Of a DNA stretch of 8,538 bases, positions 1 to 6,697 are shown piece by piece (the stretch's first letter is position 1; each line of letters opens with the position of its first letter). The stretch is from JBDSYA01 sp039925865. GTDB taxonomy: Bacteria > Bacteroidota > Ignavibacteria > Tepidaquicellales > Tepidaquicellaceae. Below the pieces are notes generated by a model. That model was not told the DNA's origin, did not search any database, and worked only from the letters and a program-made list of their open reading frames with translations. The stretch covers positions 1 through 8,538 of the forward strand of contig JBDSYA010000025.1 of NCBI GenBank assembly GCA_039925865.1, read 5' to 3'. The position numbers were made by a program, and so were the translations under genes.

Positions 1-2
1 AA

Positions 3-566
3 CTTGCAAACTTTTCATCAACAGTTAACAGAAACAATGTAAGCTTAAGCTGGTCAACAGCATCAGAGTTAAACAATTCAGGTTTTGACATTGAAAGAAA
101 ATCAGCAACTGCAGCAGAGTGGACAAAGATCGGAAACGTTGCAGGAAGCGGAACAACTTCAGAAGCAAGAAGTTATTCATTCAATGAAAGAGCAGCAACA
201 GGAAATTATAATTACAGATTGAAACAAATAGATTTCAATGGTAACCATGCATACTATGCATTAGAGAATGAAGTTATCGTTGGAGTTCCAAGTGCATATG
301 CATTATCACAAAACTATCCAAACCCATTCAATCCAACAACAAAAATAGATTACGATCTTCCATATGATGGTAATGTAAGCATTACATTATATGATCTTAC
401 AGGAAGAGAAGTTTCGAAATTGGTAAACGAAGCAAAGACAGCCGGTTATTATACACTTCAGTTCAATGCATCTAACTTATCAAGCGGAATGTACTTCTAC
501 AGAATATCAGCAGAAGGAAACAGCAACAGCTTCGTAACATCAAAGAAGATGGTGTTGATCAAGTAA
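3..566 (+). CDS. C-terminal part of a secreted protein with a T9SS type A sorting domain (5' end outside window)
   Basis: The open frame runs from the left edge to TAA at 564-566, giving 187 visible residues. The first in-window start-like codon (TTG at 219) lies inside a conserved stretch (YRLKQIDFNG), so the true start is upstream of the window. The first ~90 residues resemble the beta-sandwich linker common before these tails (SLSWSTASE, GFDIERK, W.KIGNV.GSGTT, YRLKQIDF). Residues ~100-187 form a typical T9SS type A sorting domain: SQNYPNPFNPTTKI, then LYDLTGREV.KLVNE, AGYYTLQFNASNLSSGMYFYRI and the basic end KKMVLIK. By family knowledge this tail directs outer-membrane translocation and is then usually cleaved or used for surface anchoring. 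The cargo domain is not visible, so the protein's role is unknown. Codon use is strongly A-ending (gca, aca, tca, aga), more so than in the downstream genes, which may reflect high expression. Confidence 0.93.
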   Translation, partial: LANFSSTVNRNNVSLSWSTASELNNSGFDIERKSATAAEWTKIGNVAGSGTTSEARSYSFNERAATGNYNYRLKQIDFNGNHAYYALENEVIVGVPSAYALSQNYPNPFNPTTKIDYDLPYDGNVSITLYDLTGREVSKLVNEAKTAGYYTLQFNASNLSSGMYFYRISAEGNSNSFVTSKKMVLIK

Positions 567-593
567 GATAGATCTATATAAATATATTTTCAC

Positions 594-629
594 AAAAAGG
601 GGCTGAAGAAATTCGGCCCCTTTTTTTTT
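594..629 (+). terminator. Strong Rho-independent terminator after the T9SS cargo gene
   Basis: A perfect hairpin has arms 599-607 (ggggctgaa) and 612-620 (ttcggcccc), allowing one G-U pair, around a gaaa loop. It is followed by nine T residues (621-629). Five A residues before the stem (594-598) extend the pairing, so it could also act on the opposite strand. It begins 28 bases after the stop codon. Confidence 0.93.
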
Positions 630-631
630 GT

Positions 632-719
632 GCGGAACGTTCGACTCCGCTCAATTGACAATAAAAGCTTTTACTCCGAACTATCATTTTACCACTAAGT
701 CTCAAAGACTCTAAGAAAA
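632..719. repeat. Fragments resembling dispersed intergenic repeats
   Basis: Two short sequences here look like widespread non-coding repeats rather than unique DNA. At 632-650 there is an inverted repeat gcgga...tccgc around gttcgac, within the 'ttcgactccgctca' motif seen in many intergenic regions of related bacteria. At 691-714 the phrase 'accactaagtctcaaagac' and its continuation resemble the common 'accactaagacac...' repeat class. Family assignment is from memory of such motifs, and no second copy is present in the window. Confidence 0.35.
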
Positions 720-728
720 ATTTTATTA

Positions 729-917
729 TCCCCCGGCAGAGTTTCGTGCTTTACCGAACTCTGCCGTATGTATGCAGAGACGCTACCCCAACCTTACCCA
801 CCCTACCCTCAATGCCATTCTTTGAGCCTTCAAGTTTTCGAGGTGAAAGTTTTTTTAATAGTTTTGAGAAGACTACATCCGTCAGAGTTCGGTAAAGCAC
901 GAAACTCTGCCGCGGGA
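729..917. mobile_element. MITE-like or REPIN-like element with 38-bp terminal inverted repeats flanked by TA
   Basis: Positions 729-766 and 880-917 are inverted copies matching at 36 of 38 positions (mismatch pairs 733/913 and 764/882), enclosing a 113-bp core. TA dinucleotides lie immediately outside both ends (727-728 and 918-919), as expected if the element inserted at TA like IS630/mariner-type elements. Each arm is itself a hairpin: 734-746 pairs with 755-766 apart from a bulged T at 744, with the 8-base loop tgctttac. This resembles two inverted REP units (a REPIN). The core is pyrimidine-rich at first (cccaacc, cccaccctaccc) and encodes no recognisable protein. Whether it is mobilised by a transposase or a RAYT enzyme elsewhere cannot be seen. 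Confidence 0.7.
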
Positions 918-1046
918 TATTCAAGAAGTTTATCAGCTCTGATCTTAACTTTACATCAACTCCCCTCTTGTTTACTTAATAATAAAAAGTTAATTTAATA
1001 CTTTACAGCCAAACCGTACAACTAATAACCTAACAAACATTATACA
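918..1046. other. Leader region upstream of purL
   Basis: This AT-rich stretch completes the 480-base gene-free interval between the T9SS cargo gene and purL; the rest of that interval is the terminator, the repeat fragments and the inverted-repeat element. Any purL promoter should lie here because a strong terminator closes the preceding gene. A weak candidate is ttgttt (968-973) with ttaatt (990-995) at 16-base spacing, but AT-rich sequence gives such matches by chance. I see no riboswitch-like structure and no clear ribosome binding site before the ATG. Confidence 0.4.
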
Positions 1047-3377
1047 ATGTCCGAACCTGTGATAGATCTTCAACTTGCAAAAACTTTAGGTCTGACCGAA
1101 AGTGAATATGAAAGAATTTTAAAAATACTGGACAGAATACCCAGTTATACAGAGCTTGGCATCTTTTCAGTAATGTGGAGTGAACACTGCTCATACAAAA
1201 ATTCTATACTTCAGCTTAAGACCCTGCCAAGAAGCGGAAAGAGATTACTTGTAAGCGCGGGAGATGAAAATGCCGGACTTGTTGACATCGGAGACGGTCT
1301 TGCAGTTGCATTTAAAATTGAATCACACAATCACCCCTCTGCAGTAGAGCCTTATCAGGGAGCTGCAACAGGTGTCGGAGGAATATTGAGAGATATATTT
1401 ACAATGGGCGCAAGACCGGTCGCCGCATTAAATTCTTTGAGATTCGGAAAGATAACCCCCCTTAATCCCCCATTTAAAGAAGGGGGGAAAGATCGAAGCG
1501 AAGGTGGGTTTGAAAGATCAAAATTTTTATTCAAAAATATTGTAAAGGGAATTGGCGACTATGGCAATTGTTTCGGAGTGCCCACAGTCAGCGGTGAAAT
1601 TTATTTTGAAGAATGTTACCATGACAACCCGCTTGTAAATTCAATGGCAGTCGGAATTGTAAGACACAATGAAACGGCAACCTCGAAAGCAAGCGGTCCG
1701 GGGAATCCGGTTTTTATTGTGGGATCATCTACCGGTAAAGATGGAATTCACGGGGCAACATTTGCTTCTGAAGAAATTTCGGAAGATTCAGAATCCAAAC
1801 GTCCTAATGTACAGGTTGGTGATCCGTTCACTGAGAAACTTCTTCTTGAAGCAACACTTGAAGTAATAAAGGAAGGAGTTGTAGTTGGAATTCAGGATAT
1901 GGGAGCGGCAGGCATTACATGCTCGACAAGTGAAATGAGCGCTAAAGGAAATTGCGGGATGGAAATAGATCTCGACCTTGTACCACTCCGCGACAAGAAT
2001 ATGAACGCTTATGAGATCATGCTTTCCGAATCACAGGAACGAATGCTGATTGTAATTGAAAAAGGCAAAGAACAAATTGCAAAAGATATTTTTGAAAAGT
2101 GGGATCTGAATTGTGTCGAGATAGGAAAAGTAATTGAAGATGACCGCGTGAAAATTTATCATCATAAAGATCTTGTTGCTGATGTTCCTGCATATGAGCT
2201 GGTACTTGGCGGCGGCGCTCCTGTATATGTGAGAGAAATTAAGGAGCCGGAATATTATAAATCAAAAAGAGAATTTGATCTTAATAAAATATCCGAGCCT
2301 TCTGATCACAATGAAGTTCTTTTAAAACTTCTTTCATCTACGAATATCACCAATAAAAACTGGGTCTATGAACAATATGACACTCAGGTCAGAACCAATA
2401 CAGTCATACTACCGGGAGGTGACGCTTCAGTAATACGAATCAAAGGTTCTGAGAAAGCATTGTCAATGAAGGTTGACTGCAACAGCAGATATGTATACTT
2501 AAATCCTTACAGAGGCGCAATGATCGCGGTATGTGAGAGCGCAAGAAATGTAGTTTGTACCGGTGCCAAACCTCTTGCAATAACGAACTGCCTGAATTTT
2601 GGTAATCCGTATAATCCGGAAGTTTATTATCAGTTCACTGAAGCAATCAGAGGGATTGGCGATGCATGCAACGTATTGGAAACTCCTGTCACTGGAGGCA
2701 ATGTAAGTTTTTATAATTCCCGTAGGGACGAAAATTCGCAGTCAAAAGATTTTGCAGTTTACCCGACTCCGACTATCGGGATGATAGGACTTATAGAAGA
2801 TGTGAATAAAGTTATGACGAGTTATTTTAAAAAAGAGAATGATGTAATACTGTTAATAGGTAATTGGAATTTTGGATTTCCCGAAGGGACAAGTGTGAAT
2901 TCAAAATTTTCAATCGGAGGAAGCGAGTATCTTAACACCGTTCACAATTTAGTTGAAGGCGATGCTCCGGAAATTAATTGTGATCTTGAAAAAAGGCTTC
3001 ATGATTTTGTTTTAAAATTGATTGATATGTCACTGATAAATTCAGCTCACGATATTTCAGACGGAGGTATTGCAGTGGCTCTTGCCGAATGCTGTATAAT
3101 GAACCGTGATAATAACATTGGTTGTGAAATTAATTTTGAATATAACCGGAGAAAAGATTTTCATTTGTACAGTGAAACACAAAGTACAATTATAGTTTCT
3201 GCTGATAATAATTTACCAGAACAAATTTTTAAAATTGCCGGTGAATACGGTGTTGATATTTTAAAGATCGGTATGACAACGGGTTCACGTTTCATTATTA
3301 ATAATGAAATTGATCTTACTTTTGAAGAGCTTAACAATGCTTATTTCCATTCGATAAGTAAAATTATGGAAGAGTGA
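1047..3377 (+). CDS. purL: Phosphoribosylformylglycinamidine synthase subunit PurL (FGAM synthase II)
   Basis: PurL catalyses the ATP-dependent conversion of FGAR to FGAM in de novo purine synthesis, using ammonia delivered by PurQ through the PurS-containing complex; it is cytosolic. At 776 residues it is the small-type PurL, somewhat longer than the usual ~740. Family motifs are present in order: SEHCSYKNS (45-53), ESHNHPS (92-98) followed by GAATGVGG, GIHGATF (233-239), GDPF (258-261), GIQDMGAAGITCS, SESQERM (327-333), ETPVTGGNVSFYN, and HDISDGG (668-674) near the C-terminus. The extra length is partly a 19-residue insert (about 137-155) encoded by a palindromic repeat between LRFGKI and ERSKFLF, where relatives have a short loop. 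The ATG is chosen because the N-terminus matches the family start; there is no clear Shine-Dalgarno sequence. purQ and purS are not adjacent. Confidence 0.97.
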   Translation: MSEPVIDLQLAKTLGLTESEYERILKILDRIPSYTELGIFSVMWSEHCSYKNSILQLKTLPRSGKRLLVSAGDENAGLVDIGDGLAVAFKIESHNHPSAVEPYQGAATGVGGILRDIFTMGARPVAALNSLRFGKITPLNPPFKEGGKDRSEGGFERSKFLFKNIVKGIGDYGNCFGVPTVSGEIYFEECYHDNPLVNSMAVGIVRHNETATSKASGPGNPVFIVGSSTGKDGIHGATFASEEISEDSESKRPNVQVGDPFTEKLLLEATLEVIKEGVVVGIQDMGAAGITCSTSEMSAKGNCGMEIDLDLVPLRDKNMNAYEIMLSESQERMLIVIEKGKEQIAKDIFEKWDLNCVEIGKVIEDDRVKIYHHKDLVADVPAYELVLGGGAPVYVREIKEPEYYKSKREFDLNKISEPSDHNEVLLKLLSSTNITNKNWVYEQYDTQVRTNTVILPGGDASVIRIKGSEKALSMKVDCNSRYVYLNPYRGAMIAVCESARNVVCTGAKPLAITNCLNFGNPYNPEVYYQFTEAIRGIGDACNVLETPVTGGNVSFYNSRRDENSQSKDFAVYPTPTIGMIGLIEDVNKVMTSYFKKENDVILLIGNWNFGFPEGTSVNSKFSIGGSEYLNTVHNLVEGDAPEINCDLEKRLHDFVLKLIDMSLINSAHDISDGGIAVALAECCIMNRDNNIGCEINFEYNRRKDFHLYSETQSTIIVSADNNLPEQIFKIAGEYGVDILKIGMTTGSRFIINNEIDLTFEELNNAYFHSISKIMEE
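1454..1510 (+). repeat. Palindromic repeat inserted in frame inside purL (19 codons)
   Basis: The outer arms AACCCCCCTT (1454-1463) and AAGGTGGGTT (1501-1510) are inverted with one mismatch. An inner pair of C-run (1467-1471) and G-run (1482-1487) forms a second hairpin. The unit is 57 bp, exactly 19 codons, and encodes TPLNPPFKEGG followed by KDRSEGGF. The segment is absent from the usual PurL loop (family knowledge) and is related to the copy at 6882-6928, which supports insertion of a repeat into coding sequence. The exact ends are inferred from the inverted repeat. Confidence 0.8.
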
Positions 3378-3494
3378 TGCGTTCGTCAGTTATGATTAAT
3401 GATATGCATTTTCTCATAGTACTAAAATCTAAGAGTGAAGTGTTTTAATTTATCATCACATTTTAAATTCACTTAGAAAAAAATGTAACACGCA

Positions 3495-5036
3495 ATGAAC
3501 AAAGTTGACGTCCTGATCATCGGCGCAGGTCCGACAGGACTGATGCTTGCCTGCCAGCTTGAAAGGTACGGGATAAGTTTTATCATACTCGACAGCAAGG
3601 CAGGCACTTCTCCGGAGTCGCGTGCGCTTGTTGTTTCTTCGAGAAGCCTTGAAATTTACAGACAGCTTGGTGAGATGGATAAAGTAAATGCTGAAGGCCA
3701 GATCATAGAATCATTTGATCTTGTTCCATCGAAAAATATTTTTATTAACGTGAATATCGGCGCTGCAGGTGAAGGCATCACCGATTTTCCTTATATATTT
3801 TCTCTTGAGCAAAACAAGAATGAAGAGATCCTTTATGAACATTTAAAAAACAAAGGCGGTGATGTCCAATGGAATACCGGAATAAAAGATTTCAATGACA
3901 ATGCTGATGAAGTGATTGTTGCTGTCAGCAAAAACGGTATTGATGAAAAAATTTCTTGTAGATATTTAGTTGGCTGCGACGGGGCAAAAAGTTTTGTGAG
4001 GCATAAATTAAATCTAACATTTGAAGGCGGAACTTATGAAAGTAAATTTTTTTTGGCAGATGCTGATATTGAATGGAATCTGAAAGAAAAAAAGATTTTA
4101 GGTTATCCTAGGCAGTATAATCTGATCGGATTTTTTCCTCTGAAAGATAAGAATCATAACAAGAATCATTACAGAATCCTTGGAACCCTTCCGGCTAAAT
4201 TTTATGATAATGATGATATTGAATTTAAAGATATAGAATATTTAATAAGAGAAACATATTCAGATAAGATAAACTTCAAGAGTATTTACTGGTTCACGGT
4301 TTACAAGTTACATCACAGGTGTGTAAACAAATTTAAGGAAGGAAATGTATTTGTTGCGGGAGATGCAGCCCACATTCACTCCCCTGCCGGCGGACAGGGA
4401 ATGAATACAGGATTACAGGATGCTTTCAATCTTGCCTGGAAACTTTCATTTGTTATTAATGGCATTGCCGGCAAAGAACTTCTTGAGACTTATAATGCGG
4501 AGCGTCTTCCCTTTGCAAAATGGCTTATGAATTTTACCGACAGAGGTTTCGAGATGATGAGCAACAATGGGCTTCTGTTCAGATTATTCAGAAGATATGC
4601 AGTGTCCTATACTGCGAAATTTATTTTCGCAAGCAAGACTTTGAGAAAAAGAGTTTTCAGAATTGTTTCCCAGCTCCATGTAAATTATGAAAAGAGTAAT
4701 TTATCTTTGAATTTATCCAATCAGAAATTAAAATTCACTGCAGGAGATCTCATACCTTATATCAAAATAAATGACAGGTCACTTATAGAATTAATAACTC
4801 TCCCTAAATTTCATATAATGATATTCGGAAACAAACCTTCTGAGGAAATTATAAAGTTTGCTGAAAGAAATAAAAACCTCCTTAAGATCATTTCAATCCA
4901 TATAAATGATGAATGCAGGAAACACGGGATTGAAAAAGATCTGACATTAATTATCAGGCCCGATCAGTATATTGGATTAATTGCGGATAGTGTAAATGAA
5001 AACATAGTGCGGGATTATTTTCACAGATTTCGTTAA
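3495..5036 (+). CDS. Class A FAD-dependent aromatic-ring hydroxylase-type monooxygenase
   Basis: This 513-residue cytosolic flavoprotein belongs to the FAD_binding_3 (PheA/MhpA/UbiH-like) group, whose members use NAD(P)H and O2 to hydroxylate organic, usually aromatic, substrates. Visible signatures: the dinucleotide fold GAGPTG at 10-15 with D33 ending the second strand; the arginines in ESRALVVSSRSLE (R43, R50); the DG motif around C161-D162-G163 (GCDGAKSFVRHKL); and the GD motif at G289-D290 in AGDAAHIHSPAGGQGMNTG, followed by LQDAFNLAWKL. The last ~110 residues (AGDLIPYIKI..., LPKFHIMIFG) look like the thioredoxin-like C-terminal domain of phenol hydroxylase/MhpA relatives. The ATG is used because the FAD fold starts at residue 4; the upstream ATG at 3483 is followed directly by a stop. 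The substrate cannot be inferred: no pathway genes adjoin it, 117 bases separate it from purL and 98 from the next gene. Confidence 0.9.
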   Translation: MNKVDVLIIGAGPTGLMLACQLERYGISFIILDSKAGTSPESRALVVSSRSLEIYRQLGEMDKVNAEGQIIESFDLVPSKNIFINVNIGAAGEGITDFPYIFSLEQNKNEEILYEHLKNKGGDVQWNTGIKDFNDNADEVIVAVSKNGIDEKISCRYLVGCDGAKSFVRHKLNLTFEGGTYESKFFLADADIEWNLKEKKILGYPRQYNLIGFFPLKDKNHNKNHYRILGTLPAKFYDNDDIEFKDIEYLIRETYSDKINFKSIYWFTVYKLHHRCVNKFKEGNVFVAGDAAHIHSPAGGQGMNTGLQDAFNLAWKLSFVINGIAGKELLETYNAERLPFAKWLMNFTDRGFEMMSNNGLLFRLFRRYAVSYTAKFIFASKTLRKRVFRIVSQLHVNYEKSNLSLNLSNQKLKFTAGDLIPYIKINDRSLIELITLPKFHIMIFGNKPSEEIIKFAERNKNLLKIISIHINDECRKHGIEKDLTLIIRPDQYIGLIADSVNENIVRDYFHRFR

Positions 5037-5094
5037 AAATAAACATCTAGTTATAAAAGTTATAAAAAATGAAATACAATTTTTATATAGATTG

Positions 5095-5106
5095 ATTGAT
5101 ATCAAT
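5095..5106. promoter_or_regulatory. 12-bp perfect palindrome upstream of the coupled envelope gene pair
   Basis: ATTGATATCAAT is a perfect dyad 28 bases before the ATG at 5135, in a very AT-rich 98-base gap where the promoter of the envelope gene pair would be expected. It could be an operator half-pair, but a 12-bp palindrome in AT-rich DNA may be chance. Confidence 0.2.
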
Positions 5107-5134
5107 ATTATATTTTATTGAAAACTAAGATTTG

Positions 5135-5803
5135 ATGAAGTCTATTTTAATTTCTTTACTGCTCTTATTTATTATCGTACCGGATTTAACTGCTCAGCAG
5201 AATTTTCATGAAACACAAAATTCGGTTTCCAGCAATGATTACCCGAACGTTCTCTCATTGAATAAATCGTTTTTAAAAAACCGATCAGAAACTACTTCAT
5301 CAACTTTACCAATTGCCATTGGACTGGCCGCATTTTTTTATTTATTAAATCCCATAATACTATTTGAAAATGACAAGATAGCTTTGGGTTTCACAAAAGA
5401 ATTGTCCGTCGGATTTGGTAATTTTGGTGAACACAGGGCAACTGCCGAATATTCATATATTTTCAGGAAAGACCTTAACAGCAATATCCGGCTGGGTTAT
5501 AAGTATGACATACTTTTAAAAAAAGGAATTCAACCTTCTAACTCATTTCAGGGCACAACGACACTTACTTTAGGAGGAGGATATTTTCATAATTTTTCAA
5601 GGCCAGGGGTTTTTGCGGAAAGCTCTTTTGGATATTCAATCAGAAATCATAAGATCTTATTTTATCCAAGCGCAAAGCTTAGATATACTTATGTAGCTAA
5701 AGGTGCTAACATAATTGATTTCTCATTCGGGATCGTGGTTGGAATTGCGAATCCATTTATAGATATGAAAATCCGGCAAAGCAAAAGAAAGGATGATGAA
5801 TGA
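5135..5803 (+). CDS. Exported protein, probably outer-membrane beta-barrel-like, coupled to mlaE
   Basis: I do not recognise a named family. The 222-residue product starts with a clear signal peptide (MKSILISLLLLFIIVPDLTA, likely cleaved after A20 before QQ). A hydrophobic segment at ~58-77 (LPIAIGLAAFFYLLNPIILF) could be a membrane helix or a buried segment. From ~83 the chain alternates polar and aromatic residues in strand-like stretches (RATAEYSYIF, NIRLGYKYDILL, TTTLTLGGGYFHNF, VFAESSFGYSI, KLRYTYV, NIIDFSFGIVVGI), as in small beta-barrels, and it ends in a charged tail (KRKDDE). The ATG at 5135 is preferred over the in-frame TTG just before it, since it begins a standard signal peptide. 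Its stop overlaps the next start (ATGA, 5800-5803), so it is probably co-translated with the MlaE-like permease and may work with it at the envelope. That partnership is inference. Confidence 0.8.
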   Translation: MKSILISLLLLFIIVPDLTAQQNFHETQNSVSSNDYPNVLSLNKSFLKNRSETTSSTLPIAIGLAAFFYLLNPIILFENDKIALGFTKELSVGFGNFGEHRATAEYSYIFRKDLNSNIRLGYKYDILLKKGIQPSNSFQGTTTLTLGGGYFHNFSRPGVFAESSFGYSIRNHKILFYPSAKLRYTYVAKGANIIDFSFGIVVGIANPFIDMKIRQSKRKDDE

Positions 5804-6618
5804 AGCACGAACAAACGGATGTTGTAGACACACTTAAACCAACTCCATTCAAAATAAAATTACCTAAATCTATTCAGGAGTTTTTTCTGAAAGTTTCGGG
5901 ATTGACCATGTTTGCCTGGAGATTTCTCAAAGAGATTTTCAAACCACCTTATGAATTTAAAGAAACGGCAAGACAATTTTATGAAATAGGTTACAATTCT
6001 TTTTCTCTCATAGCGATAACAGGATTTATAATAGGCCTGACACTTACGCTGCAATCAATTCCTACTCTGCAAAAATTCGGAGCAGCATCACTTGTACCGT
6101 CAATGGTTGCGCTTGCTGTAATTCTTGAGATCGGTCCTGTCATAACGGCATTGATCTTTGCGGGAAAGATAGGTTCGGGGATCGGCGCGGAACTGGGTTC
6201 TATGAAAGTCACGGAACAGATAGATGCTATGGAAGTTTCAGGCACAAATCCCTTTAAATATTTAGTGGCAACAAGAATCGCAGCGGCTACATTAATGCTT
6301 CCACTGCTTGTAGTACTTGCAGATGCACTTGCACTGATGGGCGGATTTCTTGCCATCAATCTGACTGATGAGACGAGTCTGAAATTATTTCTGATGAATT
6401 CATTCACAAATTTAGATATGAAGGATATCATACCTGCAACTATCAAAACTTTTCTCTTCGGATTTAGTATCGGTGTTGTCGGATGCTATGAAGGCTTTAA
6501 TGCAGACAGAGGTACGGAAAGCGTTGGAATTGCCGCTAACACTGCCGTTGTTATTTCTTCTTTACTGGTGATATTGATAGATATGGTAATGGTACAGCTT
6601 ACTTCGATATTACTGTAG
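5800..6618 (+). CDS. mlaE: MlaE-family ABC transporter permease (phospholipid/lipid transport)
   Basis: This is the inner-membrane permease subunit of an Mla/MCE-type lipid transporter. By family knowledge it works as a dimer with an MlaF-type ATPase and an MCE-domain MlaD protein to move lipids between the inner and outer membranes. The 272-residue length is normal. An amphipathic N-terminal segment (~25-48) is followed by hydrophobic spans at ~67-88, 98-122, 158-186, 213-231 and 247-270. The family signature is very clear: ILEIGPVITALIFAGKIGSG (108-127), GAELGSMKV, then the ATPase-coupling region EQIDAMEVSG (139-148) and NPFKYLVATRIAA. The ATG overlaps the stop of the exported protein gene (ATGA), indicating translational coupling. 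No mlaF or mlaD follows: after an 79-base gap the next gene is on the opposite strand. The required ATPase and MCE protein must therefore be encoded elsewhere. The symbol reflects the family, not proven function. Confidence 0.93.
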   Translation: MKHEQTDVVDTLKPTPFKIKLPKSIQEFFLKVSGLTMFAWRFLKEIFKPPYEFKETARQFYEIGYNSFSLIAITGFIIGLTLTLQSIPTLQKFGAASLVPSMVALAVILEIGPVITALIFAGKIGSGIGAELGSMKVTEQIDAMEVSGTNPFKYLVATRIAAATLMLPLLVVLADALALMGGFLAINLTDETSLKLFLMNSFTNLDMKDIIPATIKTFLFGFSIGVVGCYEGFNADRGTESVGIAANTAVVISSLLVILIDMVMVQLTSILL

Positions 6619-6646
6619 CTAAATATTTGTAATCAATGCTAACTGG

Positions 6647-6667
6647 TGAATAGTGAATAGTGAATGG
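6647..6667. repeat. Heptamer tandem repeat (three copies of tgaatag/tgaatgg)
   Basis: Three consecutive 7-base units (tgaatag, tgaatag, tgaatgg) lie between the convergent mlaE and propeller genes, followed by 'ccaatagtcattgctg' and 'ctgccaactgtcac'. This phrase resembles dispersed 'gtgaatagtgaatgg' intergenic repeats found in many bacterial genomes. No convincing terminator hairpin is visible for either convergent gene. Confidence 0.6.
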
Positions 6668-6697
6668 CCAATAGTCATTGCTGTTAACTGCCAACTG

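Noticed and set aside
768..998. A 76-codon open frame across the inverted-repeat element
   Set aside because: It overlaps both repeat arms, has low-complexity PQPYPPYPQ-like content, no recognisable domain and no ribosome binding site; best explained as non-coding.
1669..1866. A 65-codon plus-strand frame inside purL
   Set aside because: Shifted frame of purL with no family features; purL itself is clearly coding there.
3429..3476. Weak inverted repeat ctaag...cttag between purL and the monooxygenase, considered as a terminator or operator
   Set aside because: The arms match over only a few bases with gaps, the loop is long, and no T-run follows on the plus strand.
5991..6446. A 151-codon minus-strand frame opposite mlaE
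   Set aside because: It lies wholly within the well-supported mlaE gene on the other strand, and its S/A/I-rich product is what the complement of membrane-helix codons yields.
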